A stretch of 64,000 nucleotides of DNA from Tepidamorphaceae bacterium (GCA_028289445.1 JANQPO010000012.1:1-64000); one strand, 5' to 3'. Shown: positions 9,684 to 18,850, numbered from the stretch's first letter. Numbers and translations are program-made. Notes: generated by a model not told the origin, from the sequence alone.

Positions 9684-10250
9684 ATGCCGCGCCTTTTTAC
9701 CGCAATCAGCATTCCGGACGACGTCGCCGACGGACTGGTCCGTTTGATGTCGGGCTTGCGCGGCGCGCGCTGGATCGAGCGCGGCAATCTGCATCTGACG
9801 CTGCGGTTCATCGGCGATGTCGACGGCCAGACTGCGGATGCAGTGGTTTCTGCTTTGGACCAACAGCGCGCAACCGGGTTCGACCTGGCGCTCAGCGGTC
9901 TCAACGTGTTCGGCGGCCGCAAGCCGCACAGTGTTTTTGCCGATGTCCAGCCGGAGCCGGCCCTCTTCGCGTTCCAGGCCGCGCAGGAGCGGCTGATCCA
10001 GGGTGCGGGGTTGCCGGCGGAGCGGCGCAAATACACACCGCACGTGACGCTGGCACGGCTCAAACGTGCTCTTCCGGGCGATGTCGCCGCCTGGCTGACC
10101 ACATTCGGCGATTTTCGCTGCGATCCCTGGCGCGTGACGGATTTCCATTTGATGTCGTCGCGTGACTCAACTGGGGGCGGACCCTATGTTCCCGTCATCA
10201 CCTACCCCCTCGCCGATACACGAGAAACGGAGATGACCCATGGCCGATAA
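9684..10250 (+). CDS. thpR: RNA 2',3'-cyclic phosphodiesterase (2'-5' RNA ligase family)
   Basis: A 188-residue 2H phosphoesterase. Both signature HxTx motifs are present, HLTLRF near residue 38 and HVTLAR near residue 119, giving the two catalytic histidines that open 2',3'-cyclic phosphates. The C-terminus has the family motif [15 protein letters not shown]. Start ATG 9684 is 7 nt after the aldo/keto reductase stop. The 3' end overlaps the pterin dehydratase gene by 11 nt. Confidence 0.9.
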   Translation: MPRLFTAISIPDDVADGLVRLMSGLRGARWIERGNLHLTLRFIGDVDGQTADAVVSALDQQRATGFDLALSGLNVFGGRKPHSVFADVQPEPALFAFQAAQERLIQGAGLPAERRKYTPHVTLARLKRALPGDVAAWLTTFGDFRCDPWRVTDFHLMSSRDSTGGGPYVPVITYPLADTRETEMTHGR

Positions 10251-10536
10251 GCTGACCGGCGAGGCGCGAACCGCCGCCCTGGCCACTGTCGCGAACTGGA
10301 GCGAGGTTGCCGATCGCGACGCGATCGCCCGCACGTTCACATTCGCGAACTTCGTTGACGCCTTTGGCTTCATGGCGAAGGCAGCGCTGGTGGCGGAGAA
10401 AATGAACCACCACCCGGAATGGTTCAACGTCTACAAGACCGTCGACGTGACGCTTGCGACGCACGACGCCGGCGGGCTTACCGAACTCGACATTCGGCTC
10501 GCAAAGGCAATGGACAAGATCGCCGGAGAGGCCTGA
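10240..10536 (+). CDS. 4a-hydroxytetrahydrobiopterin dehydratase (PCD/DCoH)
   Basis: A 98-residue pterin-4a-carbinolamine dehydratase, which dehydrates the 4a-hydroxy pterin made by aromatic amino acid hydroxylases. The core signature is complete: [39 protein letters not shown], with the paired catalytic His and the later His. It overlaps thpR by 11 nt and ends 4 nt from the converging SDR gene. No phenylalanine hydroxylase is in the window, so the role may be pterin or molybdopterin related. Confidence 0.92.
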   Translation: MADKLTGEARTAALATVANWSEVADRDAIARTFTFANFVDAFGFMAKAALVAEKMNHHPEWFNVYKTVDVTLATHDAGGLTELDIRLAKAMDKIAGEA

Positions 10537-10540
10537 GGCT

Positions 10541-11326
10541 TTACTTCGGCGCCAGGCGCAGCGCGCCATCGAGACGGATGTTCTCGCCGTTCAAGAGATC
10601 GTTGTCGACGATATGAGCGACAAGGCGGGCATACTCGTCGCCCCGGCCCAGACGTGAGGGAAACGGCACGCTTGCGGCAAGGGCATCGCGAATCTCATCC
10701 GTGAGCGAGTCGAACATCGGCGTCGCGATCAGCCCGGGAAGAATGGCGCAAACCCGAATGCCGTCGCGAGACAGATCACGGGCCATCGGCAGCGACATCG
10801 CGGCCAGACCGCCCTTGGAGGCGGCGTAGGCAAGCTGACCCATCTGCCCGTCCTGCGCCGCGACAGAAGATGTCGTAACGATAACGCCACGCTGCCCATC
10901 CTCGTCGACCGGATCGGCCGCCATCATCCCGGCGGCCGATTGCGAGGCAACGTTGAACGTGCCGACGAGATTGACGGCAACGACCTTTTGGAAGACCTCC
11001 GGCTGATGCGCCAGGATGGCGCCAGTATCGCGCTTCCGCGTGACTGTCTTCTGGCCAATGACAATGCCAGCGCAGTTGACGCAGATGCGCTCCTGGCCGT
11101 TCGCTGCGCGGACGGTTTCAAGGCCCGCAGCGACGCTGGCCGGGTCGGAGACATCCACCTGCGCGAACGTGCCACCGATTTCGCTGGCGACCGTCGCCCC
11201 ACTCTCCGCGTTCATGTCGAAAATGCCGACCTTGGCGCCCAGCGAGGCCAAATGCCGGGCTGTCGCAGCACCCAGCCCCGATGCGCCGCCGGTCACGATT
11301 GCGGCTACCGTATTGTCGATTTTCAT
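10541..11326 (-). CDS. SDR family oxidoreductase (3-hydroxyacyl-CoA dehydrogenase type II-like)
   Basis: A 261-residue short-chain dehydrogenase. The NAD-binding TGGASGLGAATARHLA, VNCAGI motif, catalytic Ser in TTSSVAAQDGQ and YAASKGG (Tyr, Lys) are present. The QVDVSDPASV and GVIVTTSSVAA segments resemble HSD17B10-type 2-methyl-3-hydroxybutyryl-CoA dehydrogenases, so a role in isoleucine or fatty acid oxidation is plausible but inferred. ATG 11326 begins directly at MKIDNTVAAIVTGG; the upstream extension was discarded. Confidence 0.88.
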   Translation of the reverse strand: MKIDNTVAAIVTGGASGLGAATARHLASLGAKVGIFDMNAESGATVASEIGGTFAQVDVSDPASVAAGLETVRAANGQERICVNCAGIVIGQKTVTRKRDTGAILAHQPEVFQKVVAVNLVGTFNVASQSAAGMMAADPVDEDGQRGVIVTTSSVAAQDGQMGQLAYAASKGGLAAMSLPMARDLSRDGIRVCAILPGLIATPMFDSLTDEIRDALAASVPFPSRLGRGDEYARLVAHIVDNDLLNGENIRLDGALRLAPK

Positions 11327-11425
11327 GGCGCTTCCTTGCCTGAACGCTAATCCGGCCGCCGTCTTAGGGTCTGGCTGCCCGCGTTGCAAGTGGCAGCGCC
11401 CTCACCCATATTTGCGGAGCGAGCA

Positions 11426-11851
11426 ATGGAGACATTGGATATGGCCGGAAGTCGCGAGGAGCCCATCGCGCCACCGCTTGAGGGCGAGATCTTGACCGGG
11501 CGGGAGCTCGAAAAGGTCGAGTCGCGCGAAAACACGGTGCGGCAAAAGTTCTGGACGAAATTCCGCCGCGTGGTCGGCGCGATCCCATTTGCCCGCGACC
11601 TGCTTGCGGCCTATTACTGCGCCCTCGATCCCACGACGCCGCTTCGCGTGCGCGCAACGCTTCTGGGCGCCCTGGTCTATTTCATCCTGCCGATCGACAT
11701 GCTCCCCGACTTCATCGTCGGTCTCGGCTTCACTGACGATGCCGCGATCCTGCTGGCCGCGATCCGGGCCGTCACGACCTCGTTGCGGCCGGACCACTAT
11801 GCCAAGGCCGACGCCGCGCTCGAAGATCCGGATGCGCCGCCGCCTGCCTAG
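11426..11851 (+). CDS. YkvA family (DUF1232) membrane protein
   Basis: A 141-residue protein with the DUF1232 core PLRVRATLLGALVYFILPIDMLPDFIVGLGFTDDAAIL, one hydrophobic segment followed by the diagnostic P(I/L)D..PD motif. Function of the family is unknown. Start ATG 11426 follows a GGAG-like purine run. The stop codon TAG is built from the TA at 11849-11850 and the first G of the palindromic element that follows, so the gene ends exactly at the element edge. Confidence 0.85.
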   Translation: METLDMAGSREEPIAPPLEGEILTGRELEKVESRENTVRQKFWTKFRRVVGAIPFARDLLAAYYCALDPTTPLRVRATLLGALVYFILPIDMLPDFIVGLGFTDDAAILLAAIRAVTTSLRPDHYAKADAALEDPDAPPPA

Positions 11852-12122
11852 AGCATCGGGCGGTAATGCTGCATCATTCTATTTCGCAGCCGTTGAGCGC
11901 GCCGGGTTGTGACCGCACCGCAGCGCGATGCCGTAGCATCGGGCGAGGATTGGACGCAATCAGGCGTCCAACGGGGCGAAACCCTTCGGGCCGGGCCATT
12001 TTGCGCCAATATGCTTCGAAAAAATGCTCGACCGATGCTTCGGCATCGCCCTGTGCTTTTTCCTCGATCTTGACGCAAAATGCCCTCGGTAGAATGCTGC
12101 AATAGTACCGCCCGATGCTCTA
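11849..12122. repeat. 274-bp palindromic element with TA ends (type A)
   Basis: Bounded by TA dinucleotides followed by perfect 15-bp terminal inverted repeats GAGCATCGGGCGGTA. Internal hairpins: CGATGC/GCATCG at 11926-11941, TTGGACGC/GCGTCCAA at 11950-11971 and CGATGC/GCATCG around 12033-12048. It contains no plausible gene. Length, ends, the core at 11978-12014 (GGGCCGGGCC) and two hairpin positions match the element at 23620-23893. TA duplication with TIRs is the habit of IS630/Tc1-mariner MITEs, but no transposase is in the window. Its two ends supply the stop codons of both flanking convergent genes. Confidence 0.85.
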
Positions 12123-13100
12123 AATCTTTATGATCACCTTGCCGCGCGCCTTGCGCTCGGCCAAAAGCTTCAGTCCGTCCACCGTCTTCTCCAGCGGCAG
12201 AACCGCATTGATATGGGGCTTTAGCCGGCCTTCCTCGCACCAGGCGACGAGCTGTCGTGTGTTCTCGGCAAACGCCTCCGGCTCCTCTTCCATGAAGCGG
12301 CCCCAAAAGACGCCGTGAACGCTGCACCCTTTGACCAGTGTGAGATTGAGCGGCAATTTCGGGATCGTGCCGGACGCGAAACCGATCACCAGTAGCCGAC
12401 CCTTCCACCCTAGCGCCCGCAGTGCCGCTTCTGTCATGTCGCCGCCAACCGGGTCGTAGACAACATCGATCCCAGTTTCCGACGCAGCCTTCAGCGCGGT
12501 TTTTAGATCGTCCTTGGAGTAGTCGATCAAAGTATCCGCGCCCTGGTCGGCGCAAAGCTGGAGTTTTTCGGCACTCGATGCGCAAGCAACAACGGTGGCG
12601 CCCATGATCTTGCCGATCTCGATCGCCGCCAACCCAACGCCACCCGACGCGCCCAGGATGGCGAGGGTCTCGCCGGGCTTCATGGCGGCGCGGTCCTTTA
12701 ACGCGTGCAGCGTCGTACCATAGGTGATCAACAGACCGGCGGCCGCCTCATCCGCGATGCCGTCGGGAATGGCAACGGCCGACGATGCCGGAACGACAAT
12801 CGCCTCGCGGCACGCGCCATAGCCCGGATAGGCGATGACGCGCGTGCCTGGAGCCGGCGCGCTCACGCCGGCGCCCACCGCATCGACAACACCGACGAAC
12901 TCGCCACCGGGAGAAAACGGCAGTTCCGGGCGCACCTGATACCGGCCGGCGATCATCAGCGTGTCGAAGAAGTTGAGACCGACAGCGGTGACCCGCACCC
13001 GGACTTCACCGGAGCCCGGCTCCGGTAGAGGACGCTCAACGAGTGTGAGTGAGTCGACCGCGCCTAAAGCCTGACATTCGATCGCGCGCATCCGATCCAT
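12120..13100 (-). CDS. Quinone oxidoreductase family protein (zinc-independent MDR)
   Basis: A 326-residue NADPH:quinone oxidoreductase-type MDR enzyme. It has the N-terminal GroES-like fold (VGLNFFDTLMIAGRY), coenzyme motif ILGASGGVGLAAIEIGK, the QOR-type YDPVGGDMTEAALR, and the usual C-terminus ARGKVIIKI. The zinc ligands of true alcohol dehydrogenases are absent. ATG 13100 overlaps the sigma factor stop by one base (TGATG), indicating translational coupling; a second ATG at 13091 is possible. The stop TAG is formed by the palindromic element edge. Confidence 0.9.
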   Translation of the reverse strand: MDRMRAIECQALGAVDSLTLVERPLPEPGSGEVRVRVTAVGLNFFDTLMIAGRYQVRPELPFSPGGEFVGVVDAVGAGVSAPAPGTRVIAYPGYGACREAIVVPASSAVAIPDGIADEAAAGLLITYGTTLHALKDRAAMKPGETLAILGASGGVGLAAIEIGKIMGATVVACASSAEKLQLCADQGADTLIDYSKDDLKTALKAASETGIDVVYDPVGGDMTEAALRALGWKGRLLVIGFASGTIPKLPLNLTLVKGCSVHGVFWGRFMEEEPEAFAENTRQLVAWCEEGRLKPHINAVLPLEKTVDGLKLLAERKARGKVIIKI

Positions 13101-13666
13101 CAATCCGTATCGACCCGCGAATCGGCCTCAAGCACAGTTCTCATCCGGCCGAAGCCGAGCCGGATGCGCGATTTCACCGTACCAAGCGGCAAACCGGTCT
13201 CTTCCGCGATCTGGTTGTGCGACAGGCCCTGGAAGAACGCCATCTTGATCAGGACAAGCTGTTCGCCCGGCAAGGCATCCATCGCCATGCGGACCCTTTG
13301 GTCACGCTGCTGAGCATCGAAGACGGTGTCCGCCGACTCGACATCCTCGGGCTGGAAAAAGGGATCGTTCTTGTCGATCTGGTCTGATCGGTCGCGCCTA
13401 AGAGCATCGATGCGCCGGTTGCGCGCAACGCGAAACAGCCAGGTGGAAATCGTCGCTTTTGCCGGGTCGAACAAATCGGCCTTGCGCCACAGGGTCAGCA
13501 TCACGTCCTGCGTCAACTCCTCGGCCAGCATGTCGCTGGCGCCAAGCCGCATCAAATACGCTTTGATGCGCGGCGCGAAGAAGTCGAACAGCTCGGTAAA
13601 TGCGACGCGGCTGCGGTCGACGGCAACGGCGCGGACAAGCGCGGCTAACTCTTCACCCTGCGGCAC
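13100..13666 (-). CDS. ECF RNA polymerase sigma factor (RpoE/ECF11-like)
   Basis: A 188-residue group IV sigma factor. Region 2 reads FFAPRIKAYLMRLGAS through WLFRVARNRRIDALRR, and region 4 has GLSHNQIAEETGLPLGTVKSRIRLGFGRMR, which closely resembles the RpoE-ChrR (ECF11) group responding to singlet oxygen or peroxides. The GTG start at 13666 has AAAGGA about 8 nt upstream. ECF11 genes are normally followed by a zinc-binding anti-sigma ChrR gene. Here the next gene, translationally coupled, is a quinone oxidoreductase and no anti-sigma is visible. Confidence 0.9.
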   Translation of the reverse strand: MPQGEELAALVRAVAVDRSRVAFTELFDFFAPRIKAYLMRLGASDMLAEELTQDVMLTLWRKADLFDPAKATISTWLFRVARNRRIDALRRDRSDQIDKNDPFFQPEDVESADTVFDAQQRDQRVRMAMDALPGEQLVLIKMAFFQGLSHNQIAEETGLPLGTVKSRIRLGFGRMRTVLEADSRVDTD

Positions 13667-13950
13667 AGGTTTTCATCCTTTGTCGACACTGTCCGCGTCC
13701 AGAACCGCGTACACGCCATCATCGCACCAAACAGCAGGCGCTGCACTTGGCAATATGGGATAGGCAACGAAATATTAACCCTAAATTGGTTGGTTTTGGC
13801 ACAGCAGATTGTGACGATCGCGAGCGGCCGTCAAATTCTTGCCCGTTTCGTGGTTCAACACCCGAACATCGTCGGGGATTGGGGGCCTTTGGCGGCGTTT
13901 GCGGGAAACGATGCCGAAGCCCAGAGCCGGTCAAAAGGGACTGTGAACTC
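13667..13950. other. Intergenic region between sigma factor and IalB gene
   Basis: This 284-nt divergent region must hold promoters for both genes. It contains a local AT-rich tract near 13763-13800. I could not find a convincing ECF11-type TGATC promoter or a strong sigma70 match, and open frames here do not look like protein. Confidence 0.5.
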
Positions 13951-14475
13951 ATGGAAAGACGACATTGGGGCGCTCCACTGCTTTGTCTTGCAGCCGCTGC
14001 CGTTTTGGGAATGGTCAGCACGGCAAATGCAGCACCGCGCCTTCTCGAACGCTTTAACGATTGGGCTGCCTATTTGAACGAAGAGAACGGCAAGAAGCTG
14101 TGCTTCGTGATCTCCCAGCCGAAGTCCACCCAGATGAACCCAAGGGGCCGCAAACGCGACCCGGGCTTCGTCTTTGTCTCATTCCGGCCGTCTGAAGGTG
14201 TCACCGGCGAAGTTTCGTTTGCTTATGGCTACCCGCTTGCCGAAGACTCGGTTCGCGCCGAAATCGGCGAAGACACGTTTTCCTTGATCGCGCGCGACGA
14301 GAGCGCCTGGATCGAGGATACGTCCGACCAGCCGAAAATGGTCGATGCAATGCGCGCAGGCACGACGATGAAGATTTTCGGAAAATCGGCACGTGGCACG
14401 ACAACCGTCGACACGTATTCGCTTTCCGGCGTGACCGCCGCGCTGAAAAAGGCCAGCGAGGCCTGCGGCGCCTGA
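13951..14475 (+). CDS. Invasion-associated locus B (IalB) family protein
   Basis: A 174-residue exported protein. The signal peptide covers residues 1-27 (ending VSTANAAP). The mature domain has KKLCFVISQPKS, a basic loop, GFVFVSFRP, then VDTYSLSGVTAALKKASEACGA, with two conserved Cys likely forming a disulfide. IalB proteins are abundant in alphaproteobacteria; the Bartonella founder was linked to erythrocyte invasion, but most homologues have no known role. ATG 13951 places the signal peptide correctly. A terminator-like hairpin follows. Confidence 0.85.
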   Translation: MERRHWGAPLLCLAAAAVLGMVSTANAAPRLLERFNDWAAYLNEENGKKLCFVISQPKSTQMNPRGRKRDPGFVFVSFRPSEGVTGEVSFAYGYPLAEDSVRAEIGEDTFSLIARDESAWIEDTSDQPKMVDAMRAGTTMKIFGKSARGTTTVDTYSLSGVTAALKKASEACGA

Positions 14476-14495
14476 TTCCACCATCAGTCATGATC

Positions 14496-14522
14496 AAAGG
14501 GCGTCCAGCGGGGCGCCCTTTT
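14496..14522 (+). terminator. Rho-independent terminator after IalB gene
   Basis: Perfect 8-bp stem AAAGGGCG (14496-14503) and CGCCCTTT (14514-14521) with a 10-nt loop, ending in a run of four T. It lies 20 nt after the IalB stop and before rlmN. Confidence 0.75.
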
Positions 14523-14577
14523 CATGTCCGGCCGCCGCGTGATATGACGCCGGCGCTTTCTTCATATGCGAGCGACC

Positions 14578-15789
14578 ATGCCGACGACCCTCATTGAGGC
14601 GACTTCGACTGCGCCCAACCTTGCACAAACCTCTGTGCTCGGTCTCGACCGGCCGGCGCTGGCGGGGCGGCTGGCCGAAATCGGTGTGCCGGAGAAGCAA
14701 CTACGGATGCGGTCGAACCAACTCTTTCACTGGATCTATAATCGCGGCGCGACCGATTTCGAGGCGATGACGACGATCTCGAAAGCGCTGCGGCAGACGC
14801 TTGCAGAGACCTTCAGCATCGCTCGGCCGACGATCGTCGCCGAACAGGTCTCTACCGACGGCACGCGCAAATGGCTCTTGCGCTTTCCGCCGAACGGCCC
14901 GGGCGAAGCGCCGGTCGATGTCGAGACGGTCTACATCCCCGAAAGCGACCGCGGCACATTGTGTGTGTCGAGCCAGGTCGGCTGCACGCTGACCTGCACG
15001 TTCTGCCACACGGGCACGCAGACGCTGGTCCGCAACCTCACCGCCGGCGAAATCCTCGCGCAGATACTCACCGCTCGCGACCGGATCGGCGACTGGCCAG
15101 GCGCCCATCGGCCGACGGATGGCCTCATTCCTGAAGGCGACCGAGCCATCACAAACGTTGTGATGATGGGCATGGGCGAGCCGCTCTACAACTTCGACCA
15201 TGTAAAAGATGCTCTCCTGATCGCCTCAGATGGCGAGGGCATTTCGCTGTCGAAGCGGCGCATCACGCTTTCGACCTCCGGTGTCGTCCCGATGATCGCG
15301 CGTTGCGGCGATGAAATCGGCGTCATGCTGGCGATCTCGCTTCATGCCGTGCGCGACGATCTGCGCAACGAGCTAGTGCCGCTGAACCGCAAATACCCGA
15401 TCGCCGATCTGCTTGAGGCCTGCCGAACCTATCCGGGTGCGTCCAACGCCAGGCGCATCACCTTCGAATATGTCATGTTGAAAGACATCAACGATTCGCT
15501 GGCCGACGCCCGAGAGCTTGTGCGTCTCCTTGCCGGCATCCCTGCCAAGATCAATCTCATCCCGTTCAATCCGTGGCCCGGCTCTCCCTACGCGTGCTCC
15601 GATTGGGACCAGATCGAACGCTTCGCGGAAATCGTCAATCGCGCCGGTTATGCCAGTCCCGTGCGCACGCCGCGTGGCCGCGACATCATGGCCGCCTGCG
15701 GCCAGCTCAAGTCCGAGTCGGAGCGCATTCCGGCCTGGAAGAAGCGAGAGATCGCAGCCGGCATCGCGGAACGGGCCGGCGCGCTTTGA
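14578..15789 (+). CDS. rlmN: 23S rRNA (adenine2503-C2)-methyltransferase / tRNA A37 C2-methyltransferase
   Basis: Radical SAM enzyme of about 403 residues that methylates C2 of A2503 in 23S rRNA and of A37 in some tRNAs. The radical SAM cysteines are in [12 protein letters not shown]. Also seen are [13 protein letters not shown], the [21 protein letters not shown] segment, and the C-terminal catalytic Cys in MAACGQL. The N-terminal accessory helix bundle has [18 protein letters not shown]. An alternative ATG at 14566 would add four residues. The stop overlaps the TTG start of the next gene. Confidence 0.95.
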   Translation: MPTTLIEATSTAPNLAQTSVLGLDRPALAGRLAEIGVPEKQLRMRSNQLFHWIYNRGATDFEAMTTISKALRQTLAETFSIARPTIVAEQVSTDGTRKWLLRFPPNGPGEAPVDVETVYIPESDRGTLCVSSQVGCTLTCTFCHTGTQTLVRNLTAGEILAQILTARDRIGDWPGAHRPTDGLIPEGDRAITNVVMMGMGEPLYNFDHVKDALLIASDGEGISLSKRRITLSTSGVVPMIARCGDEIGVMLAISLHAVRDDLRNELVPLNRKYPIADLLEACRTYPGASNARRITFEYVMLKDINDSLADARELVRLLAGIPAKINLIPFNPWPGSPYACSDWDQIERFAEIVNRAGYASPVRTPRGRDIMAACGQLKSESERIPAWKKREIAAGIAERAGAL

Positions 15790-16247
15790 TCTTCGATCTC
15801 ATCGCCCGCATCCTGATAGTGTGCTTCGCCTATTTCATTGCCGTCTTCGCCGCGGCCGCATTCTTTGTGTTGGCGGCGCTTGGCCTCGATAGCGTCGGGC
15901 CGACTGCCGGTGAAACGACGGTGGACCTGGCGCTCCGCCTGGGGCTTTACGCCGGCTTGATGGCGTCCACAGCCGGTGCAATCGCGACTTTGCCAATTCT
16001 CTTGGCCATTGCGATTGCGGAGGCGTTTCGCCTATCGGGCCCGGTCTTTCATCTCACACTGGGCGCAATCGTTGGCGGCATCGGCGTTGTTCTCTGGGAG
16101 GGCAGCGAAGCCCGCGCCGGCCAGCAAGAATATGTGATTGCGATCGCCTCGGGCGCGGTCGGGGCTTTCGTCTACTGGCTGATCGCCGGCCGCAAAGCGG
16201 GAGAGTGGCGCGACCGGACTACGATGCCCGCGCCGCCAGAAGCCTGA
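15786..16247 (+). CDS. Hypothetical four-helix membrane protein
   Basis: About 153 residues with four predicted membrane helices (near 5-30, 48-75, 82-100 and 115-135) and a short charged C-terminus. TTG 15786 overlaps the rlmN stop (TTGA), a translation-coupled arrangement, and there is no closer ATG or GTG. The family is not recognised; small proteins of this kind often follow rlmN in Hyphomicrobiales. The 3' end runs 29 nt into the converging LysE gene. Confidence 0.65.
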   Translation: MIFDLIARILIVCFAYFIAVFAAAAFFVLAALGLDSVGPTAGETTVDLALRLGLYAGLMASTAGAIATLPILLAIAIAEAFRLSGPVFHLTLGAIVGGIGVVLWEGSEARAGQQEYVIAIASGAVGAFVYWLIAGRKAGEWRDRTTMPAPPEA

Positions 16248-16881
16248 CCGCGAACGCGCCCATCACGCCGGCAAAGGTCCAGTCGACCGCCCGGATCATC
16301 CACGGCGAGCGCTTCAGCCGAACCGCGATGCGATCGGCCGCCAGAATCATCGGCACGCAAACTGGAATGGCGAGCACGATGAAAAAGAGACCGAGGAACA
16401 TCAGCTTACCCGCGGCATGAGGATCTGTCGCAACAACGAACTGCGGCAGGAAGGTCACGAAGAACAAGACGATCTTCGGATTGAGCAAATTGATGCCGAG
16501 TCCGGACGCAAAGATGGCAGTCAGCGATTCGCGTTTCGTTTGTGTTGAATCGAGCGTGAGGCCTGAACCCTTTCGAAGCGCCTGAAACGCCAGCCATAGG
16601 AGATAAAGCGCGCCGGCGATCTTCAACACGAAGAAGGCTTGCGGTGACGCCGCCAACAACGCCGAAAGGCCGACGGCGGCAAAGAGCGAGTGCACCAAAA
16701 GGCCGGCAATCGCGCCGCCGAACGCCGCCAGACCGGCGGCCCGACCACCACTAACTGCCTTGCCGAGAAAGAGCGTCATGTCCGGGCCCGGCGTGATACT
16801 GAGGACGATCGCCGCCAGCGTGAACGCGCCAAGCGCCGGCAGCGGCGGGATGAACTGCGTAAAGACGTCGCCGATCATCAT
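16219..16881 (-). CDS. LysE family amino acid exporter
   Basis: A 220-residue inner-membrane protein of the LysE/RhtB superfamily with six predicted helices. Signature elements are TPGPDMTLFLGKAVSGGRAAGL, LKIAGALYLLWLAFQALRKG and GLGINLLNPKIVLFFVTFLPQFV. It probably exports an amino acid or derivative; the substrate cannot be read. ATG 16881 overlaps the upstream gene stop by 4 nt (ATGA), so it is co-transcribed with the DsbA-like gene. Confidence 0.92.
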   Translation of the reverse strand: MMIGDVFTQFIPPLPALGAFTLAAIVLSITPGPDMTLFLGKAVSGGRAAGLAAFGGAIAGLLVHSLFAAVGLSALLAASPQAFFVLKIAGALYLLWLAFQALRKGSGLTLDSTQTKRESLTAIFASGLGINLLNPKIVLFFVTFLPQFVVATDPHAAGKLMFLGLFFIVLAIPVCVPMILAADRIAVRLKRSPWMIRAVDWTFAGVMGAFAVRLLAARAS

Positions 16882-17501
16882 GCTGTCTCCGGCGCTTGCG
16901 CCGAGCGGTGAAGCGCTGCCCAGGCGAACGCTTCCTCCATGCGATCGTTGCCCCAAAACAGCTCGCCGTCCGCGCAGATAAAGGTCGGCGCACCGAAGAC
17001 ACCGATCTCTTGAGCCTTGGCCACTTGAGCTTTGAGGCCATCCTTGTTTTCAGGCGATTGGGCGCGTTCCATGATCGCGTCGGCGTCAAGCTCCAAGGCG
17101 GTCAAGATGTCGGCAAGCACGGTTAGATCGGAGATATCGCGCCCCTCTCCAAATTGCGCCAGATAGACCGCCTTGGTGAAATCGGCAACGAAGCCGAAAG
17201 CGGTTCCGACCAAGGCAATGCGCGCGGCATGAAGACCATTGGCCGGAAACGCGGACGGTGGGCTGAAGGGTACGCCCTCGGCAGCCGCCAATCGTTCCAG
17301 ATCCCGCCACATGTAGCGGCCCTTGGCGGGATAGATGTTAAACGGCGACGTATCCCAGCCTTGCGACGCAAAGATCGGCCCCAGCAGAAAGGGCCGCCAG
17401 CGCACATCGATCCCCGCCTTCTCCGCGACGGACTCAATCCGCATCGCGGCCAGATAGGAATAGGTCGAGGCAAATTCGTACCAGAAATCGAGCTTCGGCA
17501 T
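16878..17501 (-). CDS. 2-hydroxychromene-2-carboxylate isomerase-like (DsbA fold) protein
   Basis: A 207-residue kappa-class GST / DsbA-fold protein. It starts LDFWYEFASTYSYLA, where a Ser replaces the Cys pair of true DsbA. It has RWRPFLLGPIF, FNIYPAKGRYMWRDLERLA and the cis-Pro region IGVFGAPTFICADGELFWGNDR. HCCA isomerases act in naphthalene catabolism and use glutathione, but homologues in non-degraders are common, so the substrate is open. ATG 17501 is the family-typical start. Coupled to the LysE gene. Confidence 0.85.
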   Translation of the reverse strand: MPKLDFWYEFASTYSYLAAMRIESVAEKAGIDVRWRPFLLGPIFASQGWDTSPFNIYPAKGRYMWRDLERLAAAEGVPFSPPSAFPANGLHAARIALVGTAFGFVADFTKAVYLAQFGEGRDISDLTVLADILTALELDADAIMERAQSPENKDGLKAQVAKAQEIGVFGAPTFICADGELFWGNDRMEEAFAWAALHRSAQAPETA

Positions 17502-17567
17502 CGCAAACTCCGGTGTCGTCGACGCAGTCAAACAACACCGGTGCGCCGGCGGCAAGTCCATTTCGGC

Positions 17568-17595
17568 TTGCAGCGGCAAACACCCTGCCTATAGT
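17568..17595 (+). promoter_or_regulatory. Probable sigma70-type promoter of argG
   Basis: TTGCAG at 17568-17573 and TATAGT at 17590-17595 with a 16-nt spacer, 37 nt before the argG start codon. Good match to both hexamers. Confidence 0.6.
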
Positions 17596-17632
17596 GCGCC
17601 GCTGACTTTATCTCCGTATCACGAGACGTTTC

Positions 17633-18850
17633 ATGTCCGAGACCATCGACAAGGTCGTGCTCGCCTATTCCGGCGGCCTCGACACGTCCATCATCTTGAA
17701 ATGGCTACAGACGACCTTTGACTGCGAGGTCGTCACGTTCACCGCCGATCTCGGCCAGGGCGAGGAACTGGAACCCGCCCGCCGCAAAGCTGAAATGCTG
17801 GGGATCGAGGAGATCTACATCGAGGACCTGCGCGAGGAGTTCGTGCGTGATTTCGTCTTCCCGATGTTCCGGATGAACGCGGTCTATGAAGGTGTCTACC
17901 TGCTCGGGACGTCGATTGCCCGGCCGCTGATCGCCAAGCGGCTGGTCGAGATCGCGGCGGAAACCGGTGCCGATGCCATCGCCCATGGCGCCACCGGCAA
18001 GGGCAACGATCAGGTGCGGTTCGAGCTGAACGCCTATGCGCTCAATCCCGACATCAAGGTGATCGCGCCCTGGCGCGACTGGGAGTTCAAGTCGCGCACC
18101 GACCTGATCGATTTCGCCGAGAAACATCAGATCACGGTGACGAAGGACAAGCGCGGCGAGGCCCCGTTCTCAATCGACGCCAACCTGCTGCACTCCTCGT
18201 CGGAGGGGAAGGTCCTGGAGGACCCTTGGCAGGAGGCGCCCGAATATGTCTATCAGCGCACCGTCGCGCCGGAAGATGCGCCGGATGAAGCAACCGAGAT
18301 TGTCATTGGCTTCGAGAAGGGCGATGCCGTTTCCGTCGACGGAAAGCCATTGTCGCCGGCAGCGCTCCTGACGCGGCTCAACGCGCTGGGTCGCGACAAC
18401 GGCATCGGCCGGCTGGACCTGGTTGAAAACCGCTTCGTCGGCATGAAGTCGCGCGGCATCTACGAGACGCCGGGCGGCACGATTCTTCTGCACGCCCATC
18501 GCGCGATCGAGTCGATCACGCTTGACCGCGAGGCCGCACACCTCAAGGACCAACTGACGGCGCGCTATGCCGAGCTTGTCTACTACGGTTTTTGGTTTTC
18601 GCCGGAGCGCGAAATGCTGCAAGCACTGGCCGACAAGAGCCAGGAGCGCGTCGAGGGCGAGGTCCGGCTGAAACTCTATAAGGGCAATGTCATCGTCACC
18701 GGTCGCCGGTCGCCACAGTCGCTTTATTCAGGCGAGTTGGTGACCTTCGAGGACGACCGCGGCGCCTATGACCAGAAGGATGCTGAGGGCTTCATCCGGC
18801 TGAACGCGCTCCGTCTACGGACCCTCGCGGCCCGCAAGCGGCAATCCTAG
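17633..18850 (+). CDS. argG: Argininosuccinate synthase
   Basis: A 405-residue enzyme that condenses citrulline and aspartate with ATP in arginine synthesis. The N-type ATP pyrophosphatase P-loop is [17 protein letters not shown]. The family motifs [13 protein letters not shown] and [24 protein letters not shown] are intact. Full length, cytosolic. Monocistronic by spacing, with its own promoter. Confidence 0.97.
   Translation: MSETIDKVVLAYSGGLDTSIILKWLQTTFDCEVVTFTADLGQGEELEPARRKAEMLGIEEIYIEDLREEFVRDFVFPMFRMNAVYEGVYLLGTSIARPLIAKRLVEIAAETGADAIAHGATGKGNDQVRFELNAYALNPDIKVIAPWRDWEFKSRTDLIDFAEKHQITVTKDKRGEAPFSIDANLLHSSSEGKVLEDPWQEAPEYVYQRTVAPEDAPDEATEIVIGFEKGDAVSVDGKPLSPAALLTRLNALGRDNGIGRLDLVENRFVGMKSRGIYETPGGTILLHAHRAIESITLDREAAHLKDQLTARYAELVYYGFWFSPEREMLQALADKSQERVEGEVRLKLYKGNVIVTGRRSPQSLYSGELVTFEDDRGAYDQKDAEGFIRLNALRLRTLAARKRQS

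Noticed and set aside
11849..12122. Coding regions inside the palindromic elements
   Set aside because: Open frames exist only because of high GC; arms are paired and compositionally unlike genes.
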